Of a stretch of 64,000 bases of DNA, positions 39,605 to 48,325 are shown one piece after another. The DNA comes from Achromobacter xylosoxidans. GTDB lineage: Bacteria > Pseudomonadota > Gammaproteobacteria > Burkholderiales > Burkholderiaceae_B. The DNA lies in NCBI RefSeq assembly GCF_002192695.1, contig NZ_MTLG01000086.1:186001-250000 (forward strand), in the 5' to 3' direction. Made by a program: the position numbers and the translations under genes. Numbering within the stretch: the first letter of the stretch is position 1; each line of letters starts with the position of its first letter. The notes below the pieces were generated by a model. That model was given only the letters and a program-made list of their open reading frames with translations, was not told the DNA's origin and ran no database searches.

Positions 39605-40011
39605 ACACGTTTCAGCTATCTCCACGCAGCCTAAGCCGCTTGGTCGGCGTGCATCCTGACTTGGTCGCGATCGTCCAACTGGCGATTCAGCGCGCCCTTG
39701 TCGATTTCACCGTGGTGGAAGGCGTCCGGACCATTGCGCAACAGCGCGAGAACGTCGCCAAGGGCGCCAGCCAGACAATAGCCAGCTACCACTTGCCGCA
39801 GGCGGATGGCTTGAGCCATGCCGTCGACCTGGCGCCTTTGATCGGTGGGGCGATTCCGTGGAGCAACTGGCAGGCCTTCGCCGATCTGGCTCAGATGGTC
39901 AAAGCCTGCGCGGCCGAGCTTGGCGTGCCGGTGGAGTGGGGCGGCGACTGGAAGACGCTCAAAGACGGCCCGCATTTCCAGATTCCACGCGACTGGAAGG
40001 GGCGTGCATGA
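39601..40011 (+). CDS. Endolysin, M15 (VanY-like) peptidase
   Basis: A 136-residue L-alanyl-D-glutamate-type peptidase. Zinc ligands are visible as H73 and D76 in SHAVDL and H125 in DGPHFQI. VEGVRTIAQQRENVAKGAS and WGGDWKTL are family blocks. ATG 39601 overlaps the preceding stop; a longer in-frame start at 39529 would overlap the membrane gene. It has no signal peptide, so a canonical holin is required for release, unlike the SAR endolysins of the other cassettes. Confidence 0.87.
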   Translation: MNTFQLSPRSLSRLVGVHPDLVAIVQLAIQRALVDFTVVEGVRTIAQQRENVAKGASQTIASYHLPQADGLSHAVDLAPLIGGAIPWSNWQAFADLAQMVKACAAELGVPVEWGGDWKTLKDGPHFQIPRDWKGRA

Positions 40012-40409
40012 ACGTATCGCTACGTACTTTGGCGCCGTATCTGATCGGCGCCATCCTGGTGGTCGTTTCCGTTCTGGGCGTGCGCTGGTATGGCTCAGCT
40101 CAGTACCGTGCCGGCATCGACCAGGCAAACGCCGACTACGCGCTGGCCGAACTGGCCGAGTTCAAGCGTCAGACGGTGCGCCTGGGCGGCATATCCGAAA
40201 CCCTGGAGGGGGCGCTCATCGCGCTGCGCGACGCCAACCCCAAGATCATCGAGAGGTACACCCGTGTCGAAGTCCAGAGCCCTCTGCCTGCTGGCTGCCA
40301 CATTGACGCTGGGCGGCTGCGGCACCTCAACGAAGCCGGCCGTCTGGCCAATGCTGCCGGCCAACCTGGCCCAGCCTTGCCCGCAGGTGCCAGAGGTGAA
40401 GAGCGATAG
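40008..40409 (+). CDS. Rz: Inner-membrane spanin Rz, intact
   Basis: A 133-residue protein with one N-terminal transmembrane helix (about 9-27) and a periplasmic coiled coil (ADYALAELAEFKRQTVRLGG), overlapping the M15 gene stop by 4 bases. It contains Rz1 in another frame. It differs from the first prophage's Rz outside the IIERYTR region, where the Rz1 start lies. Confidence 0.85.
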   Translation: MNVSLRTLAPYLIGAILVVVSVLGVRWYGSAQYRAGIDQANADYALAELAEFKRQTVRLGGISETLEGALIALRDANPKIIERYTRVEVQSPLPAGCHIDAGRLRHLNEAGRLANAAGQPGPALPAGARGEER

Positions 40410-40509
40410 CTGGGACGATCTTGCGCGCAGCTACATCGCGCTGGCGCTGCGGTATGGGGAATGCGCGGCGCGGCAGCGCGCCGTGGTGCAAGCGTGGGAG
40501 AAAACCTAG
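40264..40509 (+). CDS. Rz1: Outer-membrane spanin lipoprotein Rz1, intact
   Basis: An 81-residue protein starting at GTG 40264, with the same GAGAGGTACACCC context before the start as in the first prophage. It has a signal peptide, lipobox LGGC (C19) and the C-terminal helix SDSWDDLARSYIALALRYGE. It forms the spanin complex with the overlapping Rz. This is the last recognisable gene of the second element. Confidence 0.82.
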   Translation: MSKSRALCLLAATLTLGGCGTSTKPAVWPMLPANLAQPCPQVPEVKSDSWDDLARSYIALALRYGECAARQRAVVQAWEKT

Positions 40510-40567
40510 CGCGCCTCGGCCGCTTCCCGATTCCGCCGCAGCGGGTGCCGCGGCGGCAGTGCTGGTG

Positions 40568-41482
40568 TCAGTCGTCCGGGGTGTGGGGGGCGTAGATTTT
40601 CTCGGCGGCGCTTTCCTGCATCAGATAGCTCTCCGTGAGTACCGCCGCCAAGGCGAGAATCTTTGCCTGTGGCGCATCCTTGCGCCAGATCAGGCGAGTT
40701 TTCACGTTTCTGAATTTTGCTTTCAGCTTATGGACGCTCAGCCTGTCCCGCTCGGCATATGTGCTCAGGACACTGTAGGGAACCAGGGCTATGCCCATGC
40801 CGACCGCGACGCACCCCAGGATCAGGTGATACGAGCCGACTTCGACGATCCGCTCAGGCTCGATGTTTCCGCGCGCAAACCAATTTTCCAGGCGCTTGCG
40901 GTGCGGGCATCCAGGATGGAATGCCAGTATCGATCTGGAGGCCAGGTCCCTGGGCGATGAAATCCCGCTGTGCTTTGCTTCGGCGATGATGACGAGTTCC
41001 TCGTCATAAATGGCTTTTGCCTCCAGCCGGGGATCCGATACCGGGTCGGCAATCAGTGCGGCGTCCAGTTCTGAACCGAGAACCTTTTTGACCAGGTCGC
41101 GGGGATCTCCGGAGGAAAGCTCCAACGCCACGGCCGGATAGCGCTCATGATATAGGCCGAGAGGGTATGGCAACCGCACGGCGGCCGTGCTCTCCATTGC
41201 GCCAAGCCGCAGGACGCCCGAAGGCTGGTCTGCGTTTACGGCGCTTGTGGCTTCCCTCGACAGTTCAACAATGCGCTCGGCATAGCCGACCAGGATCTTT
41301 CCGGCTGGCGAGAGTTGCAGGCGGCGGCCCTCACGCAAAAAAAGCTGAACGCCCAGCTTTTCTTCCAAGGCCTTGATGCGGGAAGTGACGCTTGATTGCG
41401 CTCGATGCAGCACTTCGGCTGCGCGCACTACGCCGCCGGAGCGCACTACCGCAAGAAAGATCTTTAAGTCTGAGAATTCCAT
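40568..41482 (-). CDS. LysR-family transcriptional regulator
   Basis: A 304-residue regulator. The N-terminal HTH (residues 1-60, MEFSDLKIFLAVVRSGGVVR, then SSVTSRIKALEEKLGVQLF) is followed by the two-lobed effector domain. ATG 41482 was chosen over an upstream frame that runs into the intergenic region. It is divergent from a DMT-type exporter with a palindrome between them. It is probably the activator of that transporter, responding to an unknown metabolite. It is the first chromosomal gene after the second prophage. Confidence 0.9.
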   Translation of the reverse strand: MEFSDLKIFLAVVRSGGVVRAAEVLHRAQSSVTSRIKALEEKLGVQLFLREGRRLQLSPAGKILVGYAERIVELSREATSAVNADQPSGVLRLGAMESTAAVRLPYPLGLYHERYPAVALELSSGDPRDLVKKVLGSELDAALIADPVSDPRLEAKAIYDEELVIIAEAKHSGISSPRDLASRSILAFHPGCPHRKRLENWFARGNIEPERIVEVGSYHLILGCVAVGMGIALVPYSVLSTYAERDRLSVHKLKAKFRNVKTRLIWRKDAPQAKILALAAVLTESYLMQESAAEKIYAPHTPDD

Positions 41483-41499
41483 TGATTCATCGCTTTTAA

Positions 41500-41514
41500 A
41501 GAATGGTCCATTCT
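41500..41514. promoter_or_regulatory. LysR operator candidate in the divergent promoter
   Basis: AGAATGG-T-CCATTCT is a perfect 7-1-7 palindrome 18 bases upstream of the LysR start and 82 before the transporter GTG. This is a typical place for the recognition site of a divergently encoded LysR regulator. Confidence 0.6.
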
Positions 41515-41595
41515 CAATAATCAATTTTTCACGGTTCCCAATTCTGCCTAGAGTCTGTTTCGTGAGCAATCTTTATCGAGAATAGGACCAGGGCT

Positions 41596-42519
41596 GTGAG
41601 AATCGGATCCATCGGTACCGGTGTCATGGGAGAACCCAGCGCCGCATCGGGAGTGCTTTGCGGCTTGGCAGTCGCATTGATTTGGTCGGGGTGGTCCGTC
41701 GCCACGCGCTACGCGGTGACGACCAGCCTTGGACCTTCCGACGTGACGTTCCTGCGCTTTGGCGTGTCGGGCCTGCTTCTGTGGCCTATCCTTGTGCGAA
41801 AGGGGCTGGGCATACAACAGATCGGTATGCCGCGCTTGGTGGTAATGGTGCTTGGCGCCGGCGTTCCTTTCATGCTGTTGGGTTCGGTGGGGATGCAGTT
41901 TGCACCGGCCTCTCATGTTGCAACACTCATGATAGGGATGATGCCAATCTGGGTGGCCGTGCTGTCCGGGGTTCTGTTCCACGAGAGATTCACCAGGAAA
42001 CAGCTTGGCGGCATGGGAGTCGTCATTGCAGGAGTGTTTTGCATCGGGGGCTACTCGCTCATCGCGAATCGCGCCGCCGGGGAATGGCGAGGCGATTTCC
42101 TATTCCTTCTTGCGGGTCTGTTTTTTGCGAGCTTCACGGTGGCGCAAAGGCGCTCTGGCATCAGTCCCTGGCATGCGACGGCGCTAGTCAATTGCTTCTC
42201 GGCGTTGCTGTTCGCGCCGATCTACTTCCTGTGCCTGAAGCCGAACATTTTCTCGGCGCCTGCCGCGGCTTTGGCATTTCAAGTCGTGGCGCAGGGCGTC
42301 GCGGTCGCGATCCTTGGAATGTTCTTCTATACGGAAGCCGTTCGCCGACTGGGAGGCCCGCGCGCGGCGATCTTTGGGGCTCTCGCTCCCGCCTTTGCCG
42401 CTCTGATCGGCATCGTCGTTCTTGGCGAGATCCCGGGCTGGATGACATCGGCTGGTATTGCGTTGGTGATGGCCGGCGTTGGACTTGTCGTCACGGCAGG
42501 GCGCGTAAAGTCTGTCTAG
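41596..42519 (+). CDS. EamA/DMT-family transporter
   Basis: A 307-residue protein with about ten hydrophobic segments in two EamA repeats (roughly 15-145 and 165-300), the design of drug/metabolite exporters such as RhaT or YdcZ relatives. GTG 41596 is used, although ATG 41626 would give the more usual short N-terminus before the first helix. It is divergent from the LysR gene. Substrate unknown; amino acid or metabolite efflux is common in the family. Confidence 0.85.
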   Translation: MRIGSIGTGVMGEPSAASGVLCGLAVALIWSGWSVATRYAVTTSLGPSDVTFLRFGVSGLLLWPILVRKGLGIQQIGMPRLVVMVLGAGVPFMLLGSVGMQFAPASHVATLMIGMMPIWVAVLSGVLFHERFTRKQLGGMGVVIAGVFCIGGYSLIANRAAGEWRGDFLFLLAGLFFASFTVAQRRSGISPWHATALVNCFSALLFAPIYFLCLKPNIFSAPAAALAFQVVAQGVAVAILGMFFYTEAVRRLGGPRAAIFGALAPAFAALIGIVVLGEIPGWMTSAGIALVMAGVGLVVTAGRVKSV

Positions 42520-42598
42520 AAGAATGGGCGCCAAGAGGGCGGTCGATGGGCGCAACGCCAGGAGGATGATCGGATCGCAAGTCTGGAGTCGCCCAATC

Positions 42599-42628
42599 AA
42601 AAGCCCGCAAGTACAGCCGCGGGCTTTT
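42599..42628. terminator. Terminator after the EamA transporter
   Basis: A 10-bp stem (42599-42608 with 42619-42628) with A4 and T4 ends, so it serves both directions, including the minus-strand gene that ends at 42634. Confidence 0.8.
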
Positions 42629-42633
42629 CATTC

Positions 42634-42885
42634 CTACCCTTCAAAAGGACTCTTCTTCTTCCTCCGATTCACCGGCCGGAGGATTTCACCAGACTTCAAT
42701 CGATACACGTCCTTGCCCTCCCAGATCACGGCGCCGCCAGTGGATAGGCGGCATTGCAGCACGATGCATGGATCGGGACTTTCTTCCGTAGCGGGTTGTT
42801 GAATGATATGTCGTTCGATCCGGTATTGGTCTCCTGCTGCCGAGACCGCAATCACATCCTCCAGTCGTCTGCACGAGATTGACAT
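42634..42885 (-). CDS. Small hypothetical protein
   Basis: An 83-residue protein (MSISCRRLEDVIAVSAAGDQ) with alternating beta-strands and a basic C-terminus (NRRKKKSPFEG). An AGGAGG-type sequence precedes the start on the minus strand (the complement of GCCTCC at 42892). There is no recognisable domain. The 250 bases between it and the next gene contain no convincing feature. Confidence 0.6.
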   Translation of the reverse strand: MSISCRRLEDVIAVSAAGDQYRIERHIIQQPATEESPDPCIVLQCRLSTGGAVIWEGKDVYRLKSGEILRPVNRRKKKSPFEG

Positions 42886-43135
42886 GATGAGCCTCCTTCA
42901 CTTGCGCCACGTTGAAAGCTGTGGCGCTGAGGTCATCGTCTCGACTGGCCCTATCCCTGTCAATGCTGCTGCGGCCCATCATCCAAGCGCATGCGCGGCG
43001 CTTCCCTGGGGAGCGTCGTGCATACGCATGAGGCGGTGCATGCGTTTGGCCTAGGCTGTTTTCCAGGCCGCGCGGGTGTTGAAATGGGGCGGCGGTTTGC
43101 GGTACCGATGGCTGCCGAAAACTCAACGTCCGGCG

Positions 43136-44098
43136 CTATTCAAGTTTCACGTTGGCGGACTGGATGACGCCGCGCCACTTCTTGTAGTCCGCGGCGATGG
43201 TCTGCGAAAACTGCGCGGGCGTGGTGGGCATGGCGGTTGCGCCCTGTGCCGCCAGCGCGTCCTGCACGTCCTTCAAGGCCAGGATCTTGTTGAGCTCCGT
43301 GTTCAGGGTCTGGATGATGGGCTTGGGCGTCTTTGCGGGGGCCAGCAGTCCGTACCAGACGCGCACGTCGAAGTCGGGGTAGCCGGATTCCGCGATGGTG
43401 GGCACGTCCGGCATGGCCGGGCTGCGCTTGGCCGAGGTGACGGCGAGCGGGACGGCGCTGCCGGCCTTGATCTGCGGCGCGGCCGAGGGGATGGACGTGA
43501 AGATGATGGGCACCTGGCCGCCGAGCAGGTCGGCCATGGCCGGGCCCGATCCCTTGTAGGGCACGTGCACGAGCTTGATGCCCGCCTGGAGCTGCAGCAG
43601 CTCGGCGGCCAGGTGCGTGATGGTGCCGGCTCCCGGCGAGCCGTAGTTGATCGTGCCGGGCGCCTTCTTGGCGGCGGCGATCAGGTCCTTGAGGGACTTG
43701 TACGGCCCGTTCTTGTTGGCCACGACCACCAGCGGGGCTTCGCCGACGATGCCTATGGGCTCGAAGTCCTTGATCGGGTCATAGGCCAGCTTGGTGTAGA
43801 GCGAAGGCGCCACGGCCAGGTTGTCGACCTGGCCCATGACGATCTCGTAGCCGTCGGGCTTGGCGCGCGCGGCGGTGGTGATGCCTATGGTGCCGCCGGC
43901 GCCGGGCCGGTTCTCGGCGACGACGTTCCACTTCACCGAGTCGGACAGCTTGGCGGCGACGGTGCGCGACAGGAAGTCGGTGCCGCCGCCCGGCGTGAAC
44001 GGCACGATGACGCGTATGGGCTGGTTCGGGTACTGCTGTGCAGCGGCGGGGGCGCAGGCGGCGAGCGCGCAGGCCGAGAACATTAGGGCACGTAGCAT
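43136..44098 (-). CDS. Bug-family (TctC) periplasmic solute-binding protein
   Basis: A 320-residue protein. A signal peptide (MLRALMFSACALAACAPAAA) precedes the Bug fold with its markers: PNQPIRVIVPFTPGGGTDFLSR, AENRPGAGGTIG and the PYKGSGPAMADLLGG loop that contacts a carboxylate ligand. ATG 44098 follows GGAG by 9 bases, better than ATG 44113. Bug proteins serve TTT transporters or signal; they are hugely expanded in Bordetellaceae. It is downstream of the CoA-transferase, so it likely binds the acid degraded by this cluster. Confidence 0.88.
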   Translation of the reverse strand: MLRALMFSACALAACAPAAAQQYPNQPIRVIVPFTPGGGTDFLSRTVAAKLSDSVKWNVVAENRPGAGGTIGITTAARAKPDGYEIVMGQVDNLAVAPSLYTKLAYDPIKDFEPIGIVGEAPLVVVANKNGPYKSLKDLIAAAKKAPGTINYGSPGAGTITHLAAELLQLQAGIKLVHVPYKGSGPAMADLLGGQVPIIFTSIPSAAPQIKAGSAVPLAVTSAKRSPAMPDVPTIAESGYPDFDVRVWYGLLAPAKTPKPIIQTLNTELNKILALKDVQDALAAQGATAMPTTPAQFSQTIAADYKKWRGVIQSANVKLE

Positions 44099-44206
44099 GG
44101 TTGTGGTCTCCATTCCTTGGTGGGCGCGTCCGGTCGTGGTCGCCAGACGTCGGTTGCTGCGGATGCTGCTGACGCGTACTGCTGAATCGGGGCGGGGCTG
44201 TAGAGG

Positions 44207-45394
44207 CTAGACGGTTCCTTTCTCGTGCAGTTCCCTTATCCGGGCGCGGGAAAGCCCCAGTTCTTCCAGGACCGCATCGGTGTCGGCGCCCAGCGCGGGG
44301 GCGGCGTTGCGGACCTGGCAGGGCGCCTCGGCGAACTTGATCGGAAAGCCCAGCATGCGCACCTGCTGGCCGTCGGGGTGGGGAACGTCCATGGCCATCC
44401 CCTGGTCCGCGACCTGCGGGTCGTCGAACACTTCCTGCAGGTTCAGCACCTGTCCGCAGGGCACGCCATGCTGGTTCAGGCGTTCGATCCAGTAGTGGCT
44501 GCTCTGCTGGCGGGTGCGGGCTTCGATGGCCGCCTTGACGGATGCGCGGTTCAGCATGCGATCGGCATTGGCCTGGAATTCCGGATGGGCGCGCAGTTCG
44601 GGCAGTTCCAGCGCGTCCAGGAGCTTTTCATACATGGCGTCGTTGGACGGGGCGATCGCGACCTGGCCGTCGGCCGTTTCGAACAGCCCGTAGGGCGCGA
44701 CGATGCCGTGGTCGTTGCCAGTTCGCGCAGGCAGCTCGCCGCTGGCGAAGTAGTTCGAGGCCTGGAAGCTGAGCAGCCCGATCATGCTGGACAGCAGGCT
44801 GACGCTGATGGAGTCGCCACGGCCGGTGCGCTCGCGGCGCAAGAGCGCGGCCACCACGCCCAGCGCGCCATTCAGGCCGGCGGCCAGGTCGCTGATGGGC
44901 GGGCCGGCGCGCATGGGCGGATCGTCCTCGCCGCCATTCAGGCTCATGAAGCCGCTCATGGCCTGGGCGATGAAGTCGAAGGCGGGCCGGTCGCGATAGG
45001 GGCCGGATGCGCCGAAGCCATTGATGCTGCAATGGATGATGTCCGGCCGCAGCGCTTTCAGGGCCTCGTCGCCGAAGCCCATCTTGTCCATGATGCCGGG
45101 CCGGTAGTTTTCGATCACGACGTCGCAGCGCGGTATCAGCTGGCGCAGGACGTCCTTGCCTTCGGCGCTGTACAGGTCCAGCGTCACCGAGCGCTTGTTG
45201 CGGTTGTAGTTGGCGAAGTACCAGCTCAGGCCGTCCTTGATCACGCCTTGGCGGCGGATCGGATCGCCTTCGCCGGGCGCTTCGATCTTGATCACTTCGG
45301 CGCCCATGTCGGCCAGGATGGATGTGCAATACGGCCCGGAGATGATGCGGGTCAGGTCCAGGACGCGGATTCCGGTAAGTGGCATGGTTTGCAT
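44207..45394 (-). CDS. Family III CoA-transferase (CaiB/BaiF)
   Basis: A 395-residue enzyme of standard length. The N-terminus GIRVLDLTRIISGPYCTSIL, GAEVIKIEAPGEGD, ENYRPGIMDKMGF and the active-site region PAFDFIAQAMSG (catalytic Asp) match CaiB/BaiF transferases. They move CoA from a donor such as succinyl-CoA to a carboxylic acid, for example glutarate or 3-hydroxy-3-methylglutarate in the SUGCT branch. The downstream lyase suggests that it activates the acid for cleavage. It lies 15 bases after the TRAP permease gene, so they are one operon. Confidence 0.9.
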   Translation of the reverse strand: MQTMPLTGIRVLDLTRIISGPYCTSILADMGAEVIKIEAPGEGDPIRRQGVIKDGLSWYFANYNRNKRSVTLDLYSAEGKDVLRQLIPRCDVVIENYRPGIMDKMGFGDEALKALRPDIIHCSINGFGASGPYRDRPAFDFIAQAMSGFMSLNGGEDDPPMRAGPPISDLAAGLNGALGVVAALLRRERTGRGDSISVSLLSSMIGLLSFQASNYFASGELPARTGNDHGIVAPYGLFETADGQVAIAPSNDAMYEKLLDALELPELRAHPEFQANADRMLNRASVKAAIEARTRQQSSHYWIERLNQHGVPCGQVLNLQEVFDDPQVADQGMAMDVPHPDGQQVRMLGFPIKFAEAPCQVRNAAPALGADTDAVLEELGLSRARIRELHEKGTV

Positions 45395-45409
45395 CTGCGT
45401 GGATCGTGG

Positions 45410-46690
45410 TCAGCCGCCCAGTCGCGGCAGCCACAAGGTCAGGGGAGGAAAGGCGCAGATCAGCGCGAGCACGATCAGCGACCAGATGAAGAAGGGCACG
45501 ATTTCGCGCACGATGGGGCCTATCGGGGTGCGGCCCACGGCGGACGTGACGAACAGCAGGATGCCGACCGGCGGCGTCAGCATGCCCGTCATCAGGTTCA
45601 GGATCAGGATCATGGCGTACTGGATCGGGTCCATGCCGAGCTGGGCGCCAATGGGCAGCAGCGCCGGCAGCGTGATGATCATGGCCGGCAGCGGCTCCAG
45701 GATCTTGCCCACCAGGATCAGGAACAGGTTCACCGTCAGCAGCACCACCCAGGGCTGATCCGAGATGCCCAATATGCCCTTGGCGATGGCGGTCGCGACG
45801 CGCGATTCGCTGATCAGCCAGCTGAAGGGGCCGGCGGCGGCCAGCAGGAACAGTACCACGGCCATGGTGCGCCCGGCCGAGTAGAAGGCCGATCCCAGCT
45901 CGCCCGGCTTCAGTTCCCGGTATACGGCCAGGCCGACGAGCAGGGCGTACACGGCCACGAACGCCGCGGCCTCGGTATCCGTCAGCAGGCCGAAGCGTAT
46001 GCCGGCGATGATCAGGACGGGCATCATCAAGGCCCAGATGGATGCTCGCGTCACCTTGGCGCGTTCCGGCCAACTGGCCCGCGGACGCGATTTGTAGCCA
46101 TGGCGCCGCGCCTGCCAGGCGCATATGGCCATGTAGCCCGCCAGCAGCATGAAGCCGGGAATGATGCCCGCCAGGAACAGGCGGATGATGGACAGGTTGG
46201 CCAGCACCGCATAGACGATCATCGGGATCGACGGGGGCAGGATGGGACCCAGCATCGCGCCGCAGGCGATGACCGCCTCGGGGTAGCCGCGCCGGTAACC
46301 CTCGCGTTTCATCGAGGGGATCATGGCGGTGCCGATGGCGCTGGCGTCAGCCACGGCGGAGCCGCTGATGCCCGCCATGACCAGGTTGGTGGTCAACGAG
46401 ACTTGCGACAGGCTGCCGCGCATATGTCCGACCATGGCCATGGACCAGTTGATGAGCCGCAGCGTGACGCCGCCGCGGTTCATCAGTTCGCCGGCCAGGA
46501 TGAAGAGGGGGATCGCGACCAGGGCGGTCTCGTCTATGCCGCCCAGCATCGACAGCGGCGCCTGGGCGATATCGACCCCGCCGCCGCCCTTGAACAGCAT
46601 GCCTATCAAGGCGGCGGTGATCATCGCGAAGCCTATGTCCAGGCCTACCAGGATGAGCACGACGAAAAGCACGACGGAAAAGAGGATCAT
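45410..46690 (-). CDS. TRAP transporter large permease (DctM type)
   Basis: A 426-residue protein with about 12 transmembrane helices and DctM markers: IPLFILAGELMNRGG, SGSAVADASAIG and LGPILPPSIP. With the small subunit and the receptor upstream it forms a sodium-driven tripartite uptake system for organic acids. Its start overlaps the DctQ stop by 4 bases. Normal length. Confidence 0.93.
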   Translation of the reverse strand: MILFSVVLFVVLILVGLDIGFAMITAALIGMLFKGGGGVDIAQAPLSMLGGIDETALVAIPLFILAGELMNRGGVTLRLINWSMAMVGHMRGSLSQVSLTTNLVMAGISGSAVADASAIGTAMIPSMKREGYRRGYPEAVIACGAMLGPILPPSIPMIVYAVLANLSIIRLFLAGIIPGFMLLAGYMAICAWQARRHGYKSRPRASWPERAKVTRASIWALMMPVLIIAGIRFGLLTDTEAAAFVAVYALLVGLAVYRELKPGELGSAFYSAGRTMAVVLFLLAAAGPFSWLISESRVATAIAKGILGISDQPWVVLLTVNLFLILVGKILEPLPAMIITLPALLPIGAQLGMDPIQYAMILILNLMTGMLTPPVGILLFVTSAVGRTPIGPIVREIVPFFIWSLIVLALICAFPPLTLWLPRLGG

Positions 46691-47271
46691 GGATGCGTTC
46701 CCGGTGTGTCGGGCTCGCCGCGCGCGAAGGCGTCATGCGGCGCGGGGGCGTCGGGGATCAGCAGGCGCAGGGCCAGGAACAGCATGAAGAACACCATGCC
46801 CACGGTCAGCGAGGCGTAGCTGACGGCATAGGTGAAAGGCGTTCCGACGATGTCCTGGAAGTTGCCCACGGCGACCACGTCCAGGCCCTTGTAGAACAGG
46901 GTGGCGGCCAGGACCAGCAGGCAGGCGTCGAACAGGCGGTCGCGCGCGCGCCGCACGCGTTCCGGCAAATGGCGGTCGATGATGTCTATGACCACGTTGC
47001 GGCGCTCGCGCAGCGCCATGGCCGCGCCGACGAACGCGCACCACAGCATGCCGATGCGCGCGACCTGGTCCCAGGCGTCGAACTGCGTCTTCAGCAGATA
47101 GCGGTCCAGGACCTGGGCGAAGCAGAACACCAGCACCATGGCCAGGGTGAGGGCGACCGCGAGCCGGCCGATCCAGCACACGGCGCGGTCGGCGCGCAGC
47201 GCCAGGCCACGCCAGCCGGAGGCCGCGCGCGGTGAGGCGTGCATAGTGGGCGCGGGCATGGGCGCGGCCAT
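46687..47271 (-). CDS. TRAP transporter small permease (DctQ type)
   Basis: A 194-residue protein with four hydrophobic segments (about 30-50, 70-90, 115-135 and 155-178) and the DctQ-type core with WDQVARIGMLWCAFVGAAMALRE. A short Met/Ala/Pro N-terminal extension precedes the first helix. It bridges the large permease and is encoded between DctP and DctM, with a 4-base overlap on the DctM side. Confidence 0.88.
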   Translation of the reverse strand: MAAPMPAPTMHASPRAASGWRGLALRADRAVCWIGRLAVALTLAMVLVFCFAQVLDRYLLKTQFDAWDQVARIGMLWCAFVGAAMALRERRNVVIDIIDRHLPERVRRARDRLFDACLLVLAATLFYKGLDVVAVGNFQDIVGTPFTYAVSYASLTVGMVFFMLFLALRLLIPDAPAPHDAFARGEPDTPGTHP

Positions 47272-47274
47272 GGC

Positions 47275-48297
47275 TTACTCCTGCATCTTTTGGATGCGTT
47301 CGACCATGCCGGCCGGCCAATCCTTGCCTTCGTACTGCTGGTAGACGGTGGCCAGCGCCGCCTTGAACGCGGCCTTGTCGGGCTGCGTGTAAGTGACGCC
47401 GGCTTCCTTCAGGATCTTGACCGCGTTGTCGTCCAGCTCCTGGTCCAGCTTGGTGGCGACCTTGCCGCCGGCCTTGGCCGCCTCGGTCAGCGCCTGGCGT
47501 TGCCTGGCGTCCAGGCCTTGCCAGACGCGTTCGGAAATGAACCAGCCAGTCAGCTCGTAGGCGTGGTCGGTCGCCGCCCAGTACTTGGCTTCTTCGTGGA
47601 AGCGCAGCGGGATCGACAGGTCAAAGCCATTGTCCTGGCCATCTATCATGCCGCGGCCCAGCGCCGTGTAGATTTCGGTCATGCCCAGCGGCACGACCTG
47701 CGCGCCCAGCTTCTCGAAGGTGGACTTCAGGATGGGGATGGCGGGAATGCGCAGCTTCAGGCCCTTGACGTCTTCGGGTTTGTTGATGGGCCGCGATACG
47801 GTTTGCAGCGCGCGCGGCGAGCGTATGCCGAAGGCCGCAAACACTCGCACGCCGGATTTCTTGGCCACGTCGTCGAAGATCTGGGCGAACTCGTCGCTGT
47901 TGATGATGCGCTCGGCCTGCTCGCCGCTCTTGAACAGATAGGGCGCGTACAGGATGTTCAGCGGTTGGGCGCCGCGCAGGAACACCACGGACCCGAGGCC
48001 GAAGTAACCCATGTCCAGCGTGCCCAGCTGCATGGAAGAGAGGATCTTGCTGATGTCGCCCAGTTGCCCGTCCGTGTAGACGTGCACCTGCAGGTCGTTC
48101 TGGGATTGCCGGGCGGCCTCTTCGGCAAAGGCGCGCATGGCGTGGTCCCAGGGGCTGTTGGAGGCGGCGATGGTCGCGATCTTCATTTCCCGCGCCTGCG
48201 CCTGGCCCGCGGGCGCGAATGCGCCGGCGGCGGTGATCGAAAGCGCCAGCAGGGCAGCCGAGGCGCGGACCAGATGCTGCGATATTTTCTTGTGCAT
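47275..48297 (-). CDS. TRAP transporter substrate-binding protein (DctP type)
   Basis: A 340-residue periplasmic receptor. A signal peptide of about 35 residues ends at AQARE. The DctP fold is seen in KIATIAASNSPWDHAMRAFA, GLKLRIPAIPILKSTFEKLG (with the conserved carboxylate-binding arginine) and GMIDGQDNGFDL. ATG 48297 was chosen because it precedes the signal sequence directly. Together with Bug (43136), the cluster encodes two unrelated receptors, which may see different forms of the same substrate. Confidence 0.9.
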   Translation of the reverse strand: MHKKISQHLVRASAALLALSITAAGAFAPAGQAQAREMKIATIAASNSPWDHAMRAFAEEAARQSQNDLQVHVYTDGQLGDISKILSSMQLGTLDMGYFGLGSVVFLRGAQPLNILYAPYLFKSGEQAERIINSDEFAQIFDDVAKKSGVRVFAAFGIRSPRALQTVSRPINKPEDVKGLKLRIPAIPILKSTFEKLGAQVVPLGMTEIYTALGRGMIDGQDNGFDLSIPLRFHEEAKYWAATDHAYELTGWFISERVWQGLDARQRQALTEAAKAGGKVATKLDQELDDNAVKILKEAGVTYTQPDKAAFKAALATVYQQYEGKDWPAGMVERIQKMQE

Positions 48298-48325
48298 GAT
48301 GTCTCCTCCGGGATGCGGATCCGGC

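Noticed and set aside
44225..46819. 864-residue plus-strand frame opposite the TRAP/CoA-transferase genes
   Set aside because: Glycine/histidine/arginine-rich antisense shadow of strongly supported minus-strand genes.
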